Under the pieces are notes generated by a model that saw only the letters and a program-made list of their open reading frames with translations, was not told the origin of the DNA and searched no databases. Positions 56,564-64,000 of a stretch of 64,000 bases of DNA are shown piece after piece. The first letter of the stretch is position 1, and the number at the start of each line of letters is the position of its first letter. Source of the DNA: Glaciimonas sp. PAMC28666 (GTDB lineage: Bacteria; Pseudomonadota; Gammaproteobacteria; Burkholderiales; Burkholderiaceae_D); NCBI RefSeq assembly GCF_016917355.1, contig NZ_CP070304.1, positions 434,001 through 498,000 on the forward strand. Direction: 5' to 3'. The translations under genes and the position numbers were made by a program.

Positions 56564-57297
56564 AAACGTTATCGGCTTTTCCCCGCGCGTTTTCGCCCGC
56601 CCCGGCTGATCCTGAGGTACCCACATCCACATCCGCGTCCAAATTCAACATCAGCATTCGTGCGCTATTCCGCGACACTGCATTACAAGTAGCATTGCTG
56701 GCACAAAACGCGGTCCCGGACGCTATAGATGAATTGCGTAAGGACTGTACGCTTTTAGTTGTCGCATTCCAGGACGCATTGGAGCTAAACAAGATCGCTC
56801 CGGATGTCATACATGATGCAGTGTATGCACAATGTGGCTTGCTTGATGAAACCGTGCTGCGTCATTTGCCGGACAAACAAAAATCGGTATGGGATGCAAA
56901 CCCATTGCAAGTAGAGCGTTTTCAAAATCACGATGCAGGAACCCGCATTTACGAACGCATCGTGGCCCGCATGCGCGAAACACCACCCAATCTTGGGCTG
57001 CTTGAGTGCTACAGCACAATACTTGGTCTCGGCTTTAAGGGCCGCTATGCGCGTGATGGTGAGTCAATACGTACGGATCTGATGGCTGCGCTTAATACGC
57101 AAATTGCACAGCTAAGTCCGATGTCTGATCAAAGTTTGATCATCGAGAACGCCGACCGCAAGGGACTAATTTTTTTATACCGCCTTTCGCCATGGGCCTT
57201 GCCAGGAGTCACCGTAGTCGCCGCGCTACTGCTTTATGTGTTGCTGGGTCATTCGCTAGACCTGCAACTGTCCCATCTGCTGCAACAAAAATTGTAA
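56560..57297 (+). CDS. tssL: T6SS inner-membrane protein TssL (DotU family)
   Basis: TssL is a cytoplasm-facing inner-membrane partner of TssM. The 245-residue product has a Pro/Ser-rich N-terminus and the DotU helical domain, with YAQCGLLDETVLRH and LLECYSTILGLGFKGRYA. A single C-terminal helix lies at about 213-232. No peptidoglycan-binding domain is attached; the OmpA-type domain is on the next gene. The stop overlaps that gene's start by one base (TAATG). Confidence 0.94.
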   Translation: MKTLSAFPRAFSPAPADPEVPTSTSASKFNISIRALFRDTALQVALLAQNAVPDAIDELRKDCTLLVVAFQDALELNKIAPDVIHDAVYAQCGLLDETVLRHLPDKQKSVWDANPLQVERFQNHDAGTRIYERIVARMRETPPNLGLLECYSTILGLGFKGRYARDGESIRTDLMAALNTQIAQLSPMSDQSLIIENADRKGLIFLYRLSPWALPGVTVVAALLLYVLLGHSLDLQLSHLLQQKL

Positions 57298-58997
57298 TGA
57301 ACAATTTTAATTCAGGCTATCCCACGCTCATCGCAATGCTGGCTACGATGCCGGGTTTACTGCTGGTATTGGGGGTGCTCAATTTGGCACCCACATTGAC
57401 ATCGATCTTGGTGACGATAATTTTGTTGTCGGCATGCAGCGTGCTTGCCTTGTGGTTGCTAAGCTTGAAGAAAATTCGTCAAAGCAGTGCTGAAATTTTA
57501 GAAGCACTAGGGGCCGCCACGACTGATCTTCCGCGAAGCTTGCGGACACAATTGCCGTTAATCCTGGTGGTCGGCGACGGCCTTGCACAACTATTTTTGA
57601 ACGGCAAAGGTAGCCAACTGGCGCATATTTCTGATGGCGCTATTTGGGTGCGAGTCGAACGGTCACAAGATATGTGCAGTTTGTCATTGTTGCTGCGCCA
57701 GTGGCGTGATGGCAGGGGACCTGACGGTATCGTACTGGCAATTGCCCCGGCTTTGCATGCCGACCTGCGTGCCTTAACCCAGTCCCTCCGTTTAATTCGT
57801 CAGGCAGCCAGCGACACAGGGCGGATGTTGGGAGCCCCTATTCCTGGCTACTTGGCACTATACCAGCGACTTTCCAGTGCCCAACCCACGCAGGACGACA
57901 GAACACCCGTATGGTATGGCATTTTGTCTGCAACACTTCCAGACCAACTGAAAAAAGATACGTGCGCTTTTGAACCGGTAATTCGGTGTATGGAGGCACA
58001 AGCCCACCGTTCTCAGGCGCAATCCGCCCCCTACTGGCGCGCAGCAGCCTTATCAAATTTAATGGGATGGACCCGCAACGTCGTCCTGACTACGTTACAG
58101 GATCAGCAACAACCTGCTGTAGCGTGGCCTCTGTTTGGTATCGCATGGACCGACTGCGGACCAGTGGCACACACACATTCCCTTTGGCACCAGCACCTGC
58201 ATGAACACACCCGCCTGGCACCGCCACCTTTCCTTGCCAGCAATGGCCGCTGGCCTTTACCAGCAACGTTCATCAATGCCTTACCACAACGTACCTGGAT
58301 TTCACCGCACCTACGAGTTTTGCCGTATGCGCTGACGCTAATAGTCATTTTCGCGGCATTAGCCGGATGGGGTGCAGCGCGAAACAATCGCTCCTTGGTG
58401 ATGCAGACGAGCGCAAACATAGCCCGTTTCAACCATATTCCTGTAGCGCACGACGCAGCCAGACGCGATGCTTTACTTACGCTGACCAAAGACCGCAACC
58501 GGCTAGAGAGTTATCAACGTAGTGGCGTCCCTTTGCATCTCTCCTTCGGTATGTATCGTGGCACTGTAATGTTGCCAGTATTAAATGCGACGATTGCTTC
58601 ATACCAGCCGCCAGCAGTATTACCGACCGTCGTCACCCTGGAAAGCATGTCGTTGTTCGCTAGCGGTGAAGCGCAACTAAAACCGGGATCAACACGTGTC
58701 ATGGTGGCGGCGCTGGAAATGATCAAAGCGCATCCGAATAATCGGATTCTGGTCGCGGGTTATACCGACAACACGGGCAACTCGGCCAGTAATTTACGCT
58801 TATCCATTGCCCGGGCAAGTGCTGTGCGCGACTGGCTGACGGAGGCGTCAGACATGGCACCTTCGCGTTTTGCGATTCAAGGTTATGGCGAGAGCCGGCC
58901 CTTGGCCGACAATCAGATTGGTGGGGGACGGGCCCGCAATCGCCGGGTTGAAATCACTTTGGTACCCGATATTCAAGAAAAGGATGTGCCTCAATAA
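57297..58997 (+). CDS. OmpA-domain membrane protein of the T6SS (TagL-like)
   Basis: I start at the ATG at 57297 (MNNFNSGYPTL), overlapping the tssL stop; a longer frame to 57192 lies inside tssL. The 566-residue product has two N-terminal helices (about 10-30 and 35-57), a large central region and a helix near 375-395. The OmpA-type peptidoglycan-binding domain lies at the C-terminus (AGYTDNTGNSASNLRLSIAR, QGYGESRPLADN, ARNRRVEITL). It probably ties the T6SS to the cell wall, replacing the extension found on some TssL proteins. Confidence 0.85.
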   Translation: MNNFNSGYPTLIAMLATMPGLLLVLGVLNLAPTLTSILVTIILLSACSVLALWLLSLKKIRQSSAEILEALGAATTDLPRSLRTQLPLILVVGDGLAQLFLNGKGSQLAHISDGAIWVRVERSQDMCSLSLLLRQWRDGRGPDGIVLAIAPALHADLRALTQSLRLIRQAASDTGRMLGAPIPGYLALYQRLSSAQPTQDDRTPVWYGILSATLPDQLKKDTCAFEPVIRCMEAQAHRSQAQSAPYWRAAALSNLMGWTRNVVLTTLQDQQQPAVAWPLFGIAWTDCGPVAHTHSLWHQHLHEHTRLAPPPFLASNGRWPLPATFINALPQRTWISPHLRVLPYALTLIVIFAALAGWGAARNNRSLVMQTSANIARFNHIPVAHDAARRDALLTLTKDRNRLESYQRSGVPLHLSFGMYRGTVMLPVLNATIASYQPPAVLPTVVTLESMSLFASGEAQLKPGSTRVMVAALEMIKAHPNNRILVAGYTDNTGNSASNLRLSIARASAVRDWLTEASDMAPSRFAIQGYGESRPLADNQIGGGRARNRRVEITLVPDIQEKDVPQ

Positions 58998-59051
58998 AAA
59001 TTTGAGGTTTTTAAACGCAGTATTTTATATTTAAACCAATAGGAGTACGAC

Positions 59052-59537
59052 ATGGCAGTTCCGGCATATATGTGGATCAAGGACGACGGCGGTGCAGACA
59101 TCAAAGGTTCAGCCCGCATTCAAGGACGTGAAGGCAGCGTCGAAGTAGTCGAGTTTAGCCACGCTGTTGAAATTCCGACCGATGGCAATACCGGAAAATT
59201 AACCGGCACCCGCATCCACAAGCCGCTGATTATCACTAAAGAATTTGATGCCTCCTCACCGTATTTATTCAAGGCTGTCACCAGCGGTCAGACCCTAAAA
59301 TCAGTGGAATTAAAGTGGTATCAAATCGATGATTCCGGCACGGAAAAAGAGTATTACAACATGAAACTTGACGGCGTGAAAGTGGTTGCGGTATCGCCAG
59401 TGATGCACAATATCAAAGACCCGGCTCGCGAAAAATACAATCATCTGGAAAACGTCTCGCTGCGCTACGAGAAAATTACGTGGACGTACAAAGATGGCAA
59501 CATCATTCACTCTGATAGTTGGAATGAAGGCCGTTAA
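59052..59537 (+). CDS. hcp: T6SS tube protein Hcp
   Basis: Hcp forms the expelled inner tube. The 161-residue product has the family features MAVPAYMWIKDDGGADIKG, EVVEFSHAVEIPTDGNTGKL and KWYQIDDSGTEKEYYNMKL. A good AGGAG ribosome site lies just before the ATG. The gene stands 54 bp after the OmpA-type gene and is followed by a hairpin, which fits a strongly expressed unit. Confidence 0.96.
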   Translation: MAVPAYMWIKDDGGADIKGSARIQGREGSVEVVEFSHAVEIPTDGNTGKLTGTRIHKPLIITKEFDASSPYLFKAVTSGQTLKSVELKWYQIDDSGTEKEYYNMKLDGVKVVAVSPVMHNIKDPAREKYNHLENVSLRYEKITWTYKDGNIIHSDSWNEGR

Positions 59538-59602
59538 TGGCTAATGTTTCCGTGATTATTAAGCATTAATCGTTCATCGTTCATCATTTACCGGTATCGC
59601 AT

Positions 59603-59638
59603 CCCTCGATCAGCGATATTGAATCGTTTCATCGAGGG
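59603..59638 (+). terminator. Candidate terminator hairpin after hcp
   Basis: CCCTCGAT at 59603-59610 pairs exactly with ATCGAGGG at 59631-59638 across a 20-nt loop. A modest T-rich run (CTTATTTGTCTGATT) follows. Stem length is good but the loop is long. It may separate high hcp expression from tssH. Confidence 0.55.
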
Positions 59639-59819
59639 CTTATTTGTCTGATTATTCACCTCATCTTTGGTCGGCTTGGCTCTTTACATTGCGCGGAGGG
59701 CAGGTATTCAACTATTTTATCGGCAGGTGTCGGAAGTAGAAAGTTATTATGAGGGGCGGAACGCCCCATCTACATAACGCGTAATGATGTATCGATTCGG
59801 GACAAGTGGATAAAAAATT

Positions 59820-59867
59820 ATCAAATTATCAAATCATCAAATCATCAAATCATCAAATCATCAAATT
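59820..59867. repeat. Six 8-bp tandem repeats upstream of tssH
   Basis: ATCAAATC, with T in the last base of the first and last unit, repeats six times, about 60 bp before the tssH start. It is a simple-sequence array in the leader of the operon's second half. The rest of the 390-bp gap between hcp and tssH holds the hairpin and no gene. Confidence 0.92.
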
Positions 59868-59927
59868 AACGTCCGATCCCCGTCTTTAACCATCACAATT
59901 TGAATCAAGCTCAATGCAAATATTTCT

Positions 59928-62786
59928 ATGACCCCACGTGACTCTACTCACCTCCTTCGTAAGCTCAACCTGCAATGCGCTAGTGCTCTGGAAGCGGCCG
60001 CCAATCTATGTCATGCCCGGACGCATGGGGAAATCACACTTGAACACTGGTTACTTAAACTGATTGAAACCGATACGGGTGATATTCCGGCTCTATTGCG
60101 CCATTATGAAATTGATATTGATCAGGTGTGGCATGGACTGCTGAGTTCGCTGGAACGGTTACCGCATGACAGGCGCAGCAAACCCGCACTGTCGCGCACG
60201 TTGATGGATGTATTGCAACGTGCATGGCTGATGGCTTCAATGGACGACGATGTGCGCACCATCCGCTCCGCCCATATTTTGGCGGCATTAGCGGAAGCGC
60301 CACACTGCCTGCGCGCCGTCGATGCGTGGCCACTATTAAGCACGACTTCGAATCAGATTCTTCGTTTGATTAACGCAGGCAGTGTAGTAAATTCACGATC
60401 CATAGAGTCGCAAAACTGCGAGCAGGATGACAATCAAGAAGCGATATTAAACGCTGGCTCTGAGCTGCCGCCCTTCACAACATCAACAACATCAACAACG
60501 TCTCCAACCCCTACAGCAACTACAGCATTAGCGGCAACAAGGGGCACCGCGGCTAATCTGGATACTGCGGCCGCGAATAACGTGCCACATAACGCTACAC
60601 GCACGACTTCCAACAATGGCAATGCACTGGCACGTTTTTCGATCGATTTAACAGCGAAGGCGAAACGCGGCGAAATCGATCCCATATTTGGTCGTGATCG
60701 TGAAATCCAGAGAATGGTCGATGTATTAGCCCGACGTCGCAAGAATAATCCAATTTTAGTTGGTGAACCCGGCGTCGGTAAGACCGCGCTGGTCGAAGGA
60801 TTGGCGTTACGGGTAGCGGAAGGAACTGTGCCGGCGGTGATCCGTGACGTGCGTATCCTGACCTTGGATTTGGGCTTGTTGCAGGCTGGCGCTGGCGTCA
60901 AGGGAGAATTTGAACAGCGTCTAAAAAATGTGATTGAAGAAATACAAACTTCTCCAGTACCAATTTTATTGTTTATTGATGAAGCACATACATTAATTGG
61001 CGCCGGAAATGCTGCGGGCGGTACCGATGCAGCCAATCTGTTAAAGCCCGCGCTCGCCCGTGGGGAGCTACGCACGATCGCTGCGACTACCTGGTCGGAA
61101 TATAAGGCCTATTTTGAACGCGATGCGGCGCTGGAGCGGCGATTCCAGGTCATCAAGATCGATGAGCCCGACGATGAAAATGCCATTTTGATGTTGCGCG
61201 GGGTATCGGCACGTTATGCGGATTATCATCAGGTCCATATCCGTGACGAAGCACTGATCGCCGCTGTCAAATTATCACGCCGGTATTTGACTGGACGACA
61301 GTTGCCCGACAAGGCGGTTGATCTGATCGATACCGCCGCTGCACGAGTCAAGATGGGATTGGAATCGGCACCAGCAGAACTGGAGCGCGCTCGTGCGAAA
61401 GTCGCTGGGCTGGAGCTGGAAATGCGTAAGGTCTGCGAAGATCAGGAAGCTGGGCTATTCGGTATGCAGGAACGCTACGATGTTTTGCAAATTGCAATCA
61501 ACAAAGCGCGTGCAGAAAACGCGCAGCTGCAACAATGCTATCAACACGAATTAACTTTGGTGAGCCGCTTACAAATCTGCAGAGAGCAATTTAAAGCAGC
61601 TGCAGCTCGCGCAAAGCATGACCAGGAAACGGCTGACATGGTCGTAGCGCAACAGGCGCTGACGGCGGCGCAAATGGCATTAAATGACGCGCAAGGAAAG
61701 TCACCTCTGGTATTTGTCGATGTGGACGCACAAGCGGTCGCACGCGTGGTGGCGGAGTGGTCAGGCGTGCCAGTCGGCAATTTGCTGGAAGACGAGTTGC
61801 GAGGACTACTTTCGTTCGAACCGATTATGGCAGCGCGGGTGGTAGCACAGACTGAAGCGTTGGCTGCGTTGGCCAGCAGCTTACGGACCGCCAAAGTCGG
61901 GCTGAAAAATGCGCATTCACCGTTAGGCGTATTTTTACTGGCCGGACCATCCGGGGTCGGCAAAACGGAAACTGCGTTGGCATTAGCTGATTTATTATTC
62001 GGTGGTGCCTCTGCGCTAACAACCATCAATATGTCCGAATATCAGGAGGCACATACCGTCTCACAATTAAAAGGCTCACCACCAGGATATGTTGGCTATG
62101 GTCGTGGTGGACTTCTCACCGAAGCCGTGCGACAGCGCCCGTATGGTGTGATCCTGTTAGATGAGGTGGAAAAAGCCCATCGCGATGTGCTAGAGATGTT
62201 CTATCAGGTATTTGATCGGGGTACCATGCGCGACGCTGAGGGCCGCGAAATCAATTTCTGCAATTGCGTCATCTTGATGACCTCTAATCTGGGAAGCCAG
62301 GAAATTATGGAAATGTGCGCCAACGATCCGGCGGTTTCACATAGCCAATTGATGGAGGTGGTGAACCCCATATTCTCGACCCATTTTCAGCCTGCTTTGT
62401 TGGCGCGCTTCCAGACTATCTTGTATCGCCCATTGCAAGCGGATGCACTGGCAAATATTTTGCGCATCAAACTGGCTGCAGTCGCTACCCGCCTCGAGCG
62501 CCAATACAGCATTACGCTAGGTTATAACGAAACGTTCTTAGCGTCTTTGGCGCAAGCATGCATATTGCGTGAAGCGGGTGCACGAAATATCGATAGCTTG
62601 CTCAACCAACAAATTTTTCCGGTGGTCGCAGTTAAAATATTGGAGCGTATCGGCACCGGTAGCATGCCGAAGGAGGTATATCTGTCGCATTCAAACTCAG
62701 GCAATGTAGTAGTGGATTTTTTTCCAAACGAAGAAGCCGCCAAGAGCATCCCTGTGTTTGCCACCTCATCCGCCAAAGTCAGCTAA
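59928..62786 (+). CDS. tssH: T6SS sheath-disassembly ATPase ClpV (TssH)
   Basis: ClpV pulls apart contracted sheath for reuse. The 952-residue product has an N-terminal Clp-N domain (about 1-150). Then comes AAA-1 with Walker A GEPGVGKTALVEG near 282, a coiled middle region, and AAA-2 with GPSGVGKTETALA near 675. Walker B motifs are LLFIDEAHT and ILLDEVEKAH. Between the N-domain and AAA-1, near residues 184-232, is a Thr/Ser/Ala-rich low-complexity linker (TTSTTSTTSPTPTATT). Its usual substrate helix on TssC is likely still present, since only the TssC C-terminus is lost. Confidence 0.95.
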   Translation: MTPRDSTHLLRKLNLQCASALEAAANLCHARTHGEITLEHWLLKLIETDTGDIPALLRHYEIDIDQVWHGLLSSLERLPHDRRSKPALSRTLMDVLQRAWLMASMDDDVRTIRSAHILAALAEAPHCLRAVDAWPLLSTTSNQILRLINAGSVVNSRSIESQNCEQDDNQEAILNAGSELPPFTTSTTSTTSPTPTATTALAATRGTAANLDTAAANNVPHNATRTTSNNGNALARFSIDLTAKAKRGEIDPIFGRDREIQRMVDVLARRRKNNPILVGEPGVGKTALVEGLALRVAEGTVPAVIRDVRILTLDLGLLQAGAGVKGEFEQRLKNVIEEIQTSPVPILLFIDEAHTLIGAGNAAGGTDAANLLKPALARGELRTIAATTWSEYKAYFERDAALERRFQVIKIDEPDDENAILMLRGVSARYADYHQVHIRDEALIAAVKLSRRYLTGRQLPDKAVDLIDTAAARVKMGLESAPAELERARAKVAGLELEMRKVCEDQEAGLFGMQERYDVLQIAINKARAENAQLQQCYQHELTLVSRLQICREQFKAAAARAKHDQETADMVVAQQALTAAQMALNDAQGKSPLVFVDVDAQAVARVVAEWSGVPVGNLLEDELRGLLSFEPIMAARVVAQTEALAALASSLRTAKVGLKNAHSPLGVFLLAGPSGVGKTETALALADLLFGGASALTTINMSEYQEAHTVSQLKGSPPGYVGYGRGGLLTEAVRQRPYGVILLDEVEKAHRDVLEMFYQVFDRGTMRDAEGREINFCNCVILMTSNLGSQEIMEMCANDPAVSHSQLMEVVNPIFSTHFQPALLARFQTILYRPLQADALANILRIKLAAVATRLERQYSITLGYNETFLASLAQACILREAGARNIDSLLNQQIFPVVAVKILERIGTGSMPKEVYLSHSNSGNVVVDFFPNEEAAKSIPVFATSSAKVS

Positions 62787-62800
62787 GGAAGGGACAAATT

Positions 62801-63208
62801 ATGGCTACCGGGCCGTCTTTATACGACATGCTGATGGGGCACGTGGGCGCAGTGCCTCTCGGTGATTACGATAACAAGACGCTGGAAATTCTCAGCGTAA
62901 TGGAAAATCTGCGGCGCATCCTGAACACGCGGGCGGGTTCGCTTAAGCACTTGCCCGATTTTGGGCTTCCTGATTTGACCAATGTTTACCGCAACCTCCC
63001 TGCTTCCGCACATGCACTCAAAAACCAAATGGAGGCGACGTTATTAATCTACGAACCACGTATCAGTGGCATAGAAATTGAGGTACTGCCAGCCGATCCC
63101 GGCATGGTAATTAGTTACGAGATGACCTGTCATTTACGCAAGCAAGGATTGGTGCGCTTCGGGACACATTTTGAGCCCGAGGGCCGGACTTTATTACAGT
63201 TGCGTTGA
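62801..63208 (+). CDS. tssE: T6SS baseplate protein TssE (gp25-like)
   Basis: TssE is the gp25-like lysozyme-fold baseplate wedge component. The 135-residue product has the family segment ENLRRILNTRAGSLKHLPDFGLPDL and the C-terminal strand region GMVISYEMTCHLRKQGLVRF, read as two separate stretches. It follows tssH by 14 bp and is the last visible gene of the operon. The 251-bp stretch to metE holds nothing recognised. Confidence 0.93.
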   Translation: MATGPSLYDMLMGHVGAVPLGDYDNKTLEILSVMENLRRILNTRAGSLKHLPDFGLPDLTNVYRNLPASAHALKNQMEATLLIYEPRISGIEIEVLPADPGMVISYEMTCHLRKQGLVRFGTHFEPEGRTLLQLR

Positions 63209-63459
63209 ATCAAGGCGGCAGGTCTGGAGAATAGCCAAACGCAACTATGCACGTTCCTTTTCAACCGGTTAAGGGGATTACATTGCGCTATAAGGGGCGT
63301 ATCGCATCAATCTCGATTTTGATACAGTCAACTTAGCTGACCGAACACTTTAGGCCGAAAGTTGATTGCCCAGACCGGATTGAAGTAAAAAAACGTAGTT
63401 TACCAAATACCCGCCAACGTATGGTCTTGTTCAATCTTCAATCCTCCCTAACATCCAGC

Positions 63460-64000
63460 TTACGCGGCCTTAAGCTCCGCTTCAACCTCGGCCCGCAAGC
63501 GCCGGGCTGCGGTAACCATATTTTCTAACGCCGCGTAGGTTTCGGGCCACCCGCGGGTTTTTAAGCCGCAATCCGGGTTTACCCATAGTCGGCGGTCTGG
63601 AATGACGCCACGGGCTTTCCTGAGTAAACGTTCCATTTCATCGACTTGCGCTACCCGCGGAGAATGAATATCGTAGACACCGGGACCAATATCGTTCGGA
63701 TAAGAAAATGCACCGAATCCATTAAGTAACTTCATATCCGAGCGAGAAGTTTCGATGGTGATAACGTCGGCATCCATGGCGGCGATCCAAGGCAAGATAT
63801 CGTTAAATTCCGAATAACACATATGCGTGTGAATTTGGGTTTCGTCGGCCACACCGGCGGCGCTAATCCTGAACGCCCGCACCGCCCAATCGAGATAGTG
63901 TTTCCATTCGCTCGCTTTAAGCGGTAAACCTTCACGGAATGCCGGTTCGTCGATCTGAATCATGCCGATGCCTGCTCTTTCCAGATCGCGTACTTCGTCA
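63460..64000 (-). CDS. metE: Cobalamin-independent methionine synthase, C-terminal part (partial)
   Basis: MetE transfers a methyl group from a folate to homocysteine to make methionine. Only the last 180 codons or so are in the window; the gene continues past base 64,000. The zinc-site residues are visible: H and C in [10 protein letters not shown] in [10 protein letters not shown] and C in [10 protein letters not shown]. The end [11 protein letters not shown] is a plausible natural C-terminus. It converges with tssE and is not part of the T6SS. Confidence 0.95.
   Translation of the reverse strand, partial: DEVRDLERAGIGMIQIDEPAFREGLPLKASEWKHYLDWAVRAFRISAAGVADETQIHTHMCYSEFNDILPWIAAMDADVITIETSRSDMKLLNGFGAFSYPNDIGPGVYDIHSPRVAQVDEMERLLRKARGVIPDRRLWVNPDCGLKTRGWPETYAALENMVTAARRLRAEVEAELKAA

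Noticed and set aside
59820-59867. A CRISPR-like array from the ATCAAATC repeats
   Set aside because: The units are contiguous 8-mers with no spacers and there are no cas genes.

Overview
The window is bacterial chromosome from a betaproteobacterium, most likely Burkholderiales/Oxalobacteraceae. This is inferred from the order tpiA-secG-tRNA-Leu-nuoA..., from the protein sequences, and from the mid-range base composition with little strand asymmetry. No mobile element, phage or CRISPR array is visible.

Bases 1-11,059 hold the respiratory complex I operon on the minus strand, nuoA through nuoL; nuoL runs off the left edge and nuoM/N would follow outside. Upstream on the same strand are tRNA-Leu(GAG), secG and tpiA. 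Bases 13,031-16,534 carry yaaA, an orphan PIN-domain gene, a methionine-type aminotransferase and a YfcG-like glutathione transferase. Bases 16,625-22,812 are one minus-strand group: TonB-dependent receptor, exbB, exbD, tonB, class A acid phosphatase and a YncE-like beta-propeller. This looks like a self-contained outer-membrane uptake locus, perhaps for a phosphorylated ligand. greB, a tandem methylglyoxal-synthase-like protein, rlmJ, an EcsC-like protein and a ClcB-type chloride channel follow.

Bases 28,616-31,539 form a molybdate locus: a one-domain ModE diverges from modABC across a good ModE box. Next is a second TonB-dependent receptor whose upstream region has two 15-bp palindromes and three 18-bp direct repeats. 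Bases 35,172-38,164 hold a compact regulatory module. An ECF sigma factor and its zinc-type anti-sigma diverge from a metallophosphoesterase-cupredoxin pair. The intergenic region contains two divergent promoters with the same GGAATA-N15-CGGTAT elements, so the sigma factor probably drives both its own gene and its neighbours.

Bases 38,286-63,208 are a type VI secretion (T6SS) locus. The minus arm is tssB-tssC'-[scar]-tle3-like-PAAR-unknown membrane gene-tssM-tssA-tssF-tssG-tssJ-DUF2515-like-small membrane protein. The plus arm is tssK-tssL-ompA-like-hcp-tssH-tssE. The sheath gene tssC lacks roughly its last 150 codons, no vgrG is present, and the following gene fragments look like a deletion scar, so this T6SS may be disabled or depend on genes elsewhere. 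At the far end, the last two genes of the minus arm look like an effector/immunity-type pair, followed by a decayed tandem copy. The right edge holds the 3' part of metE.
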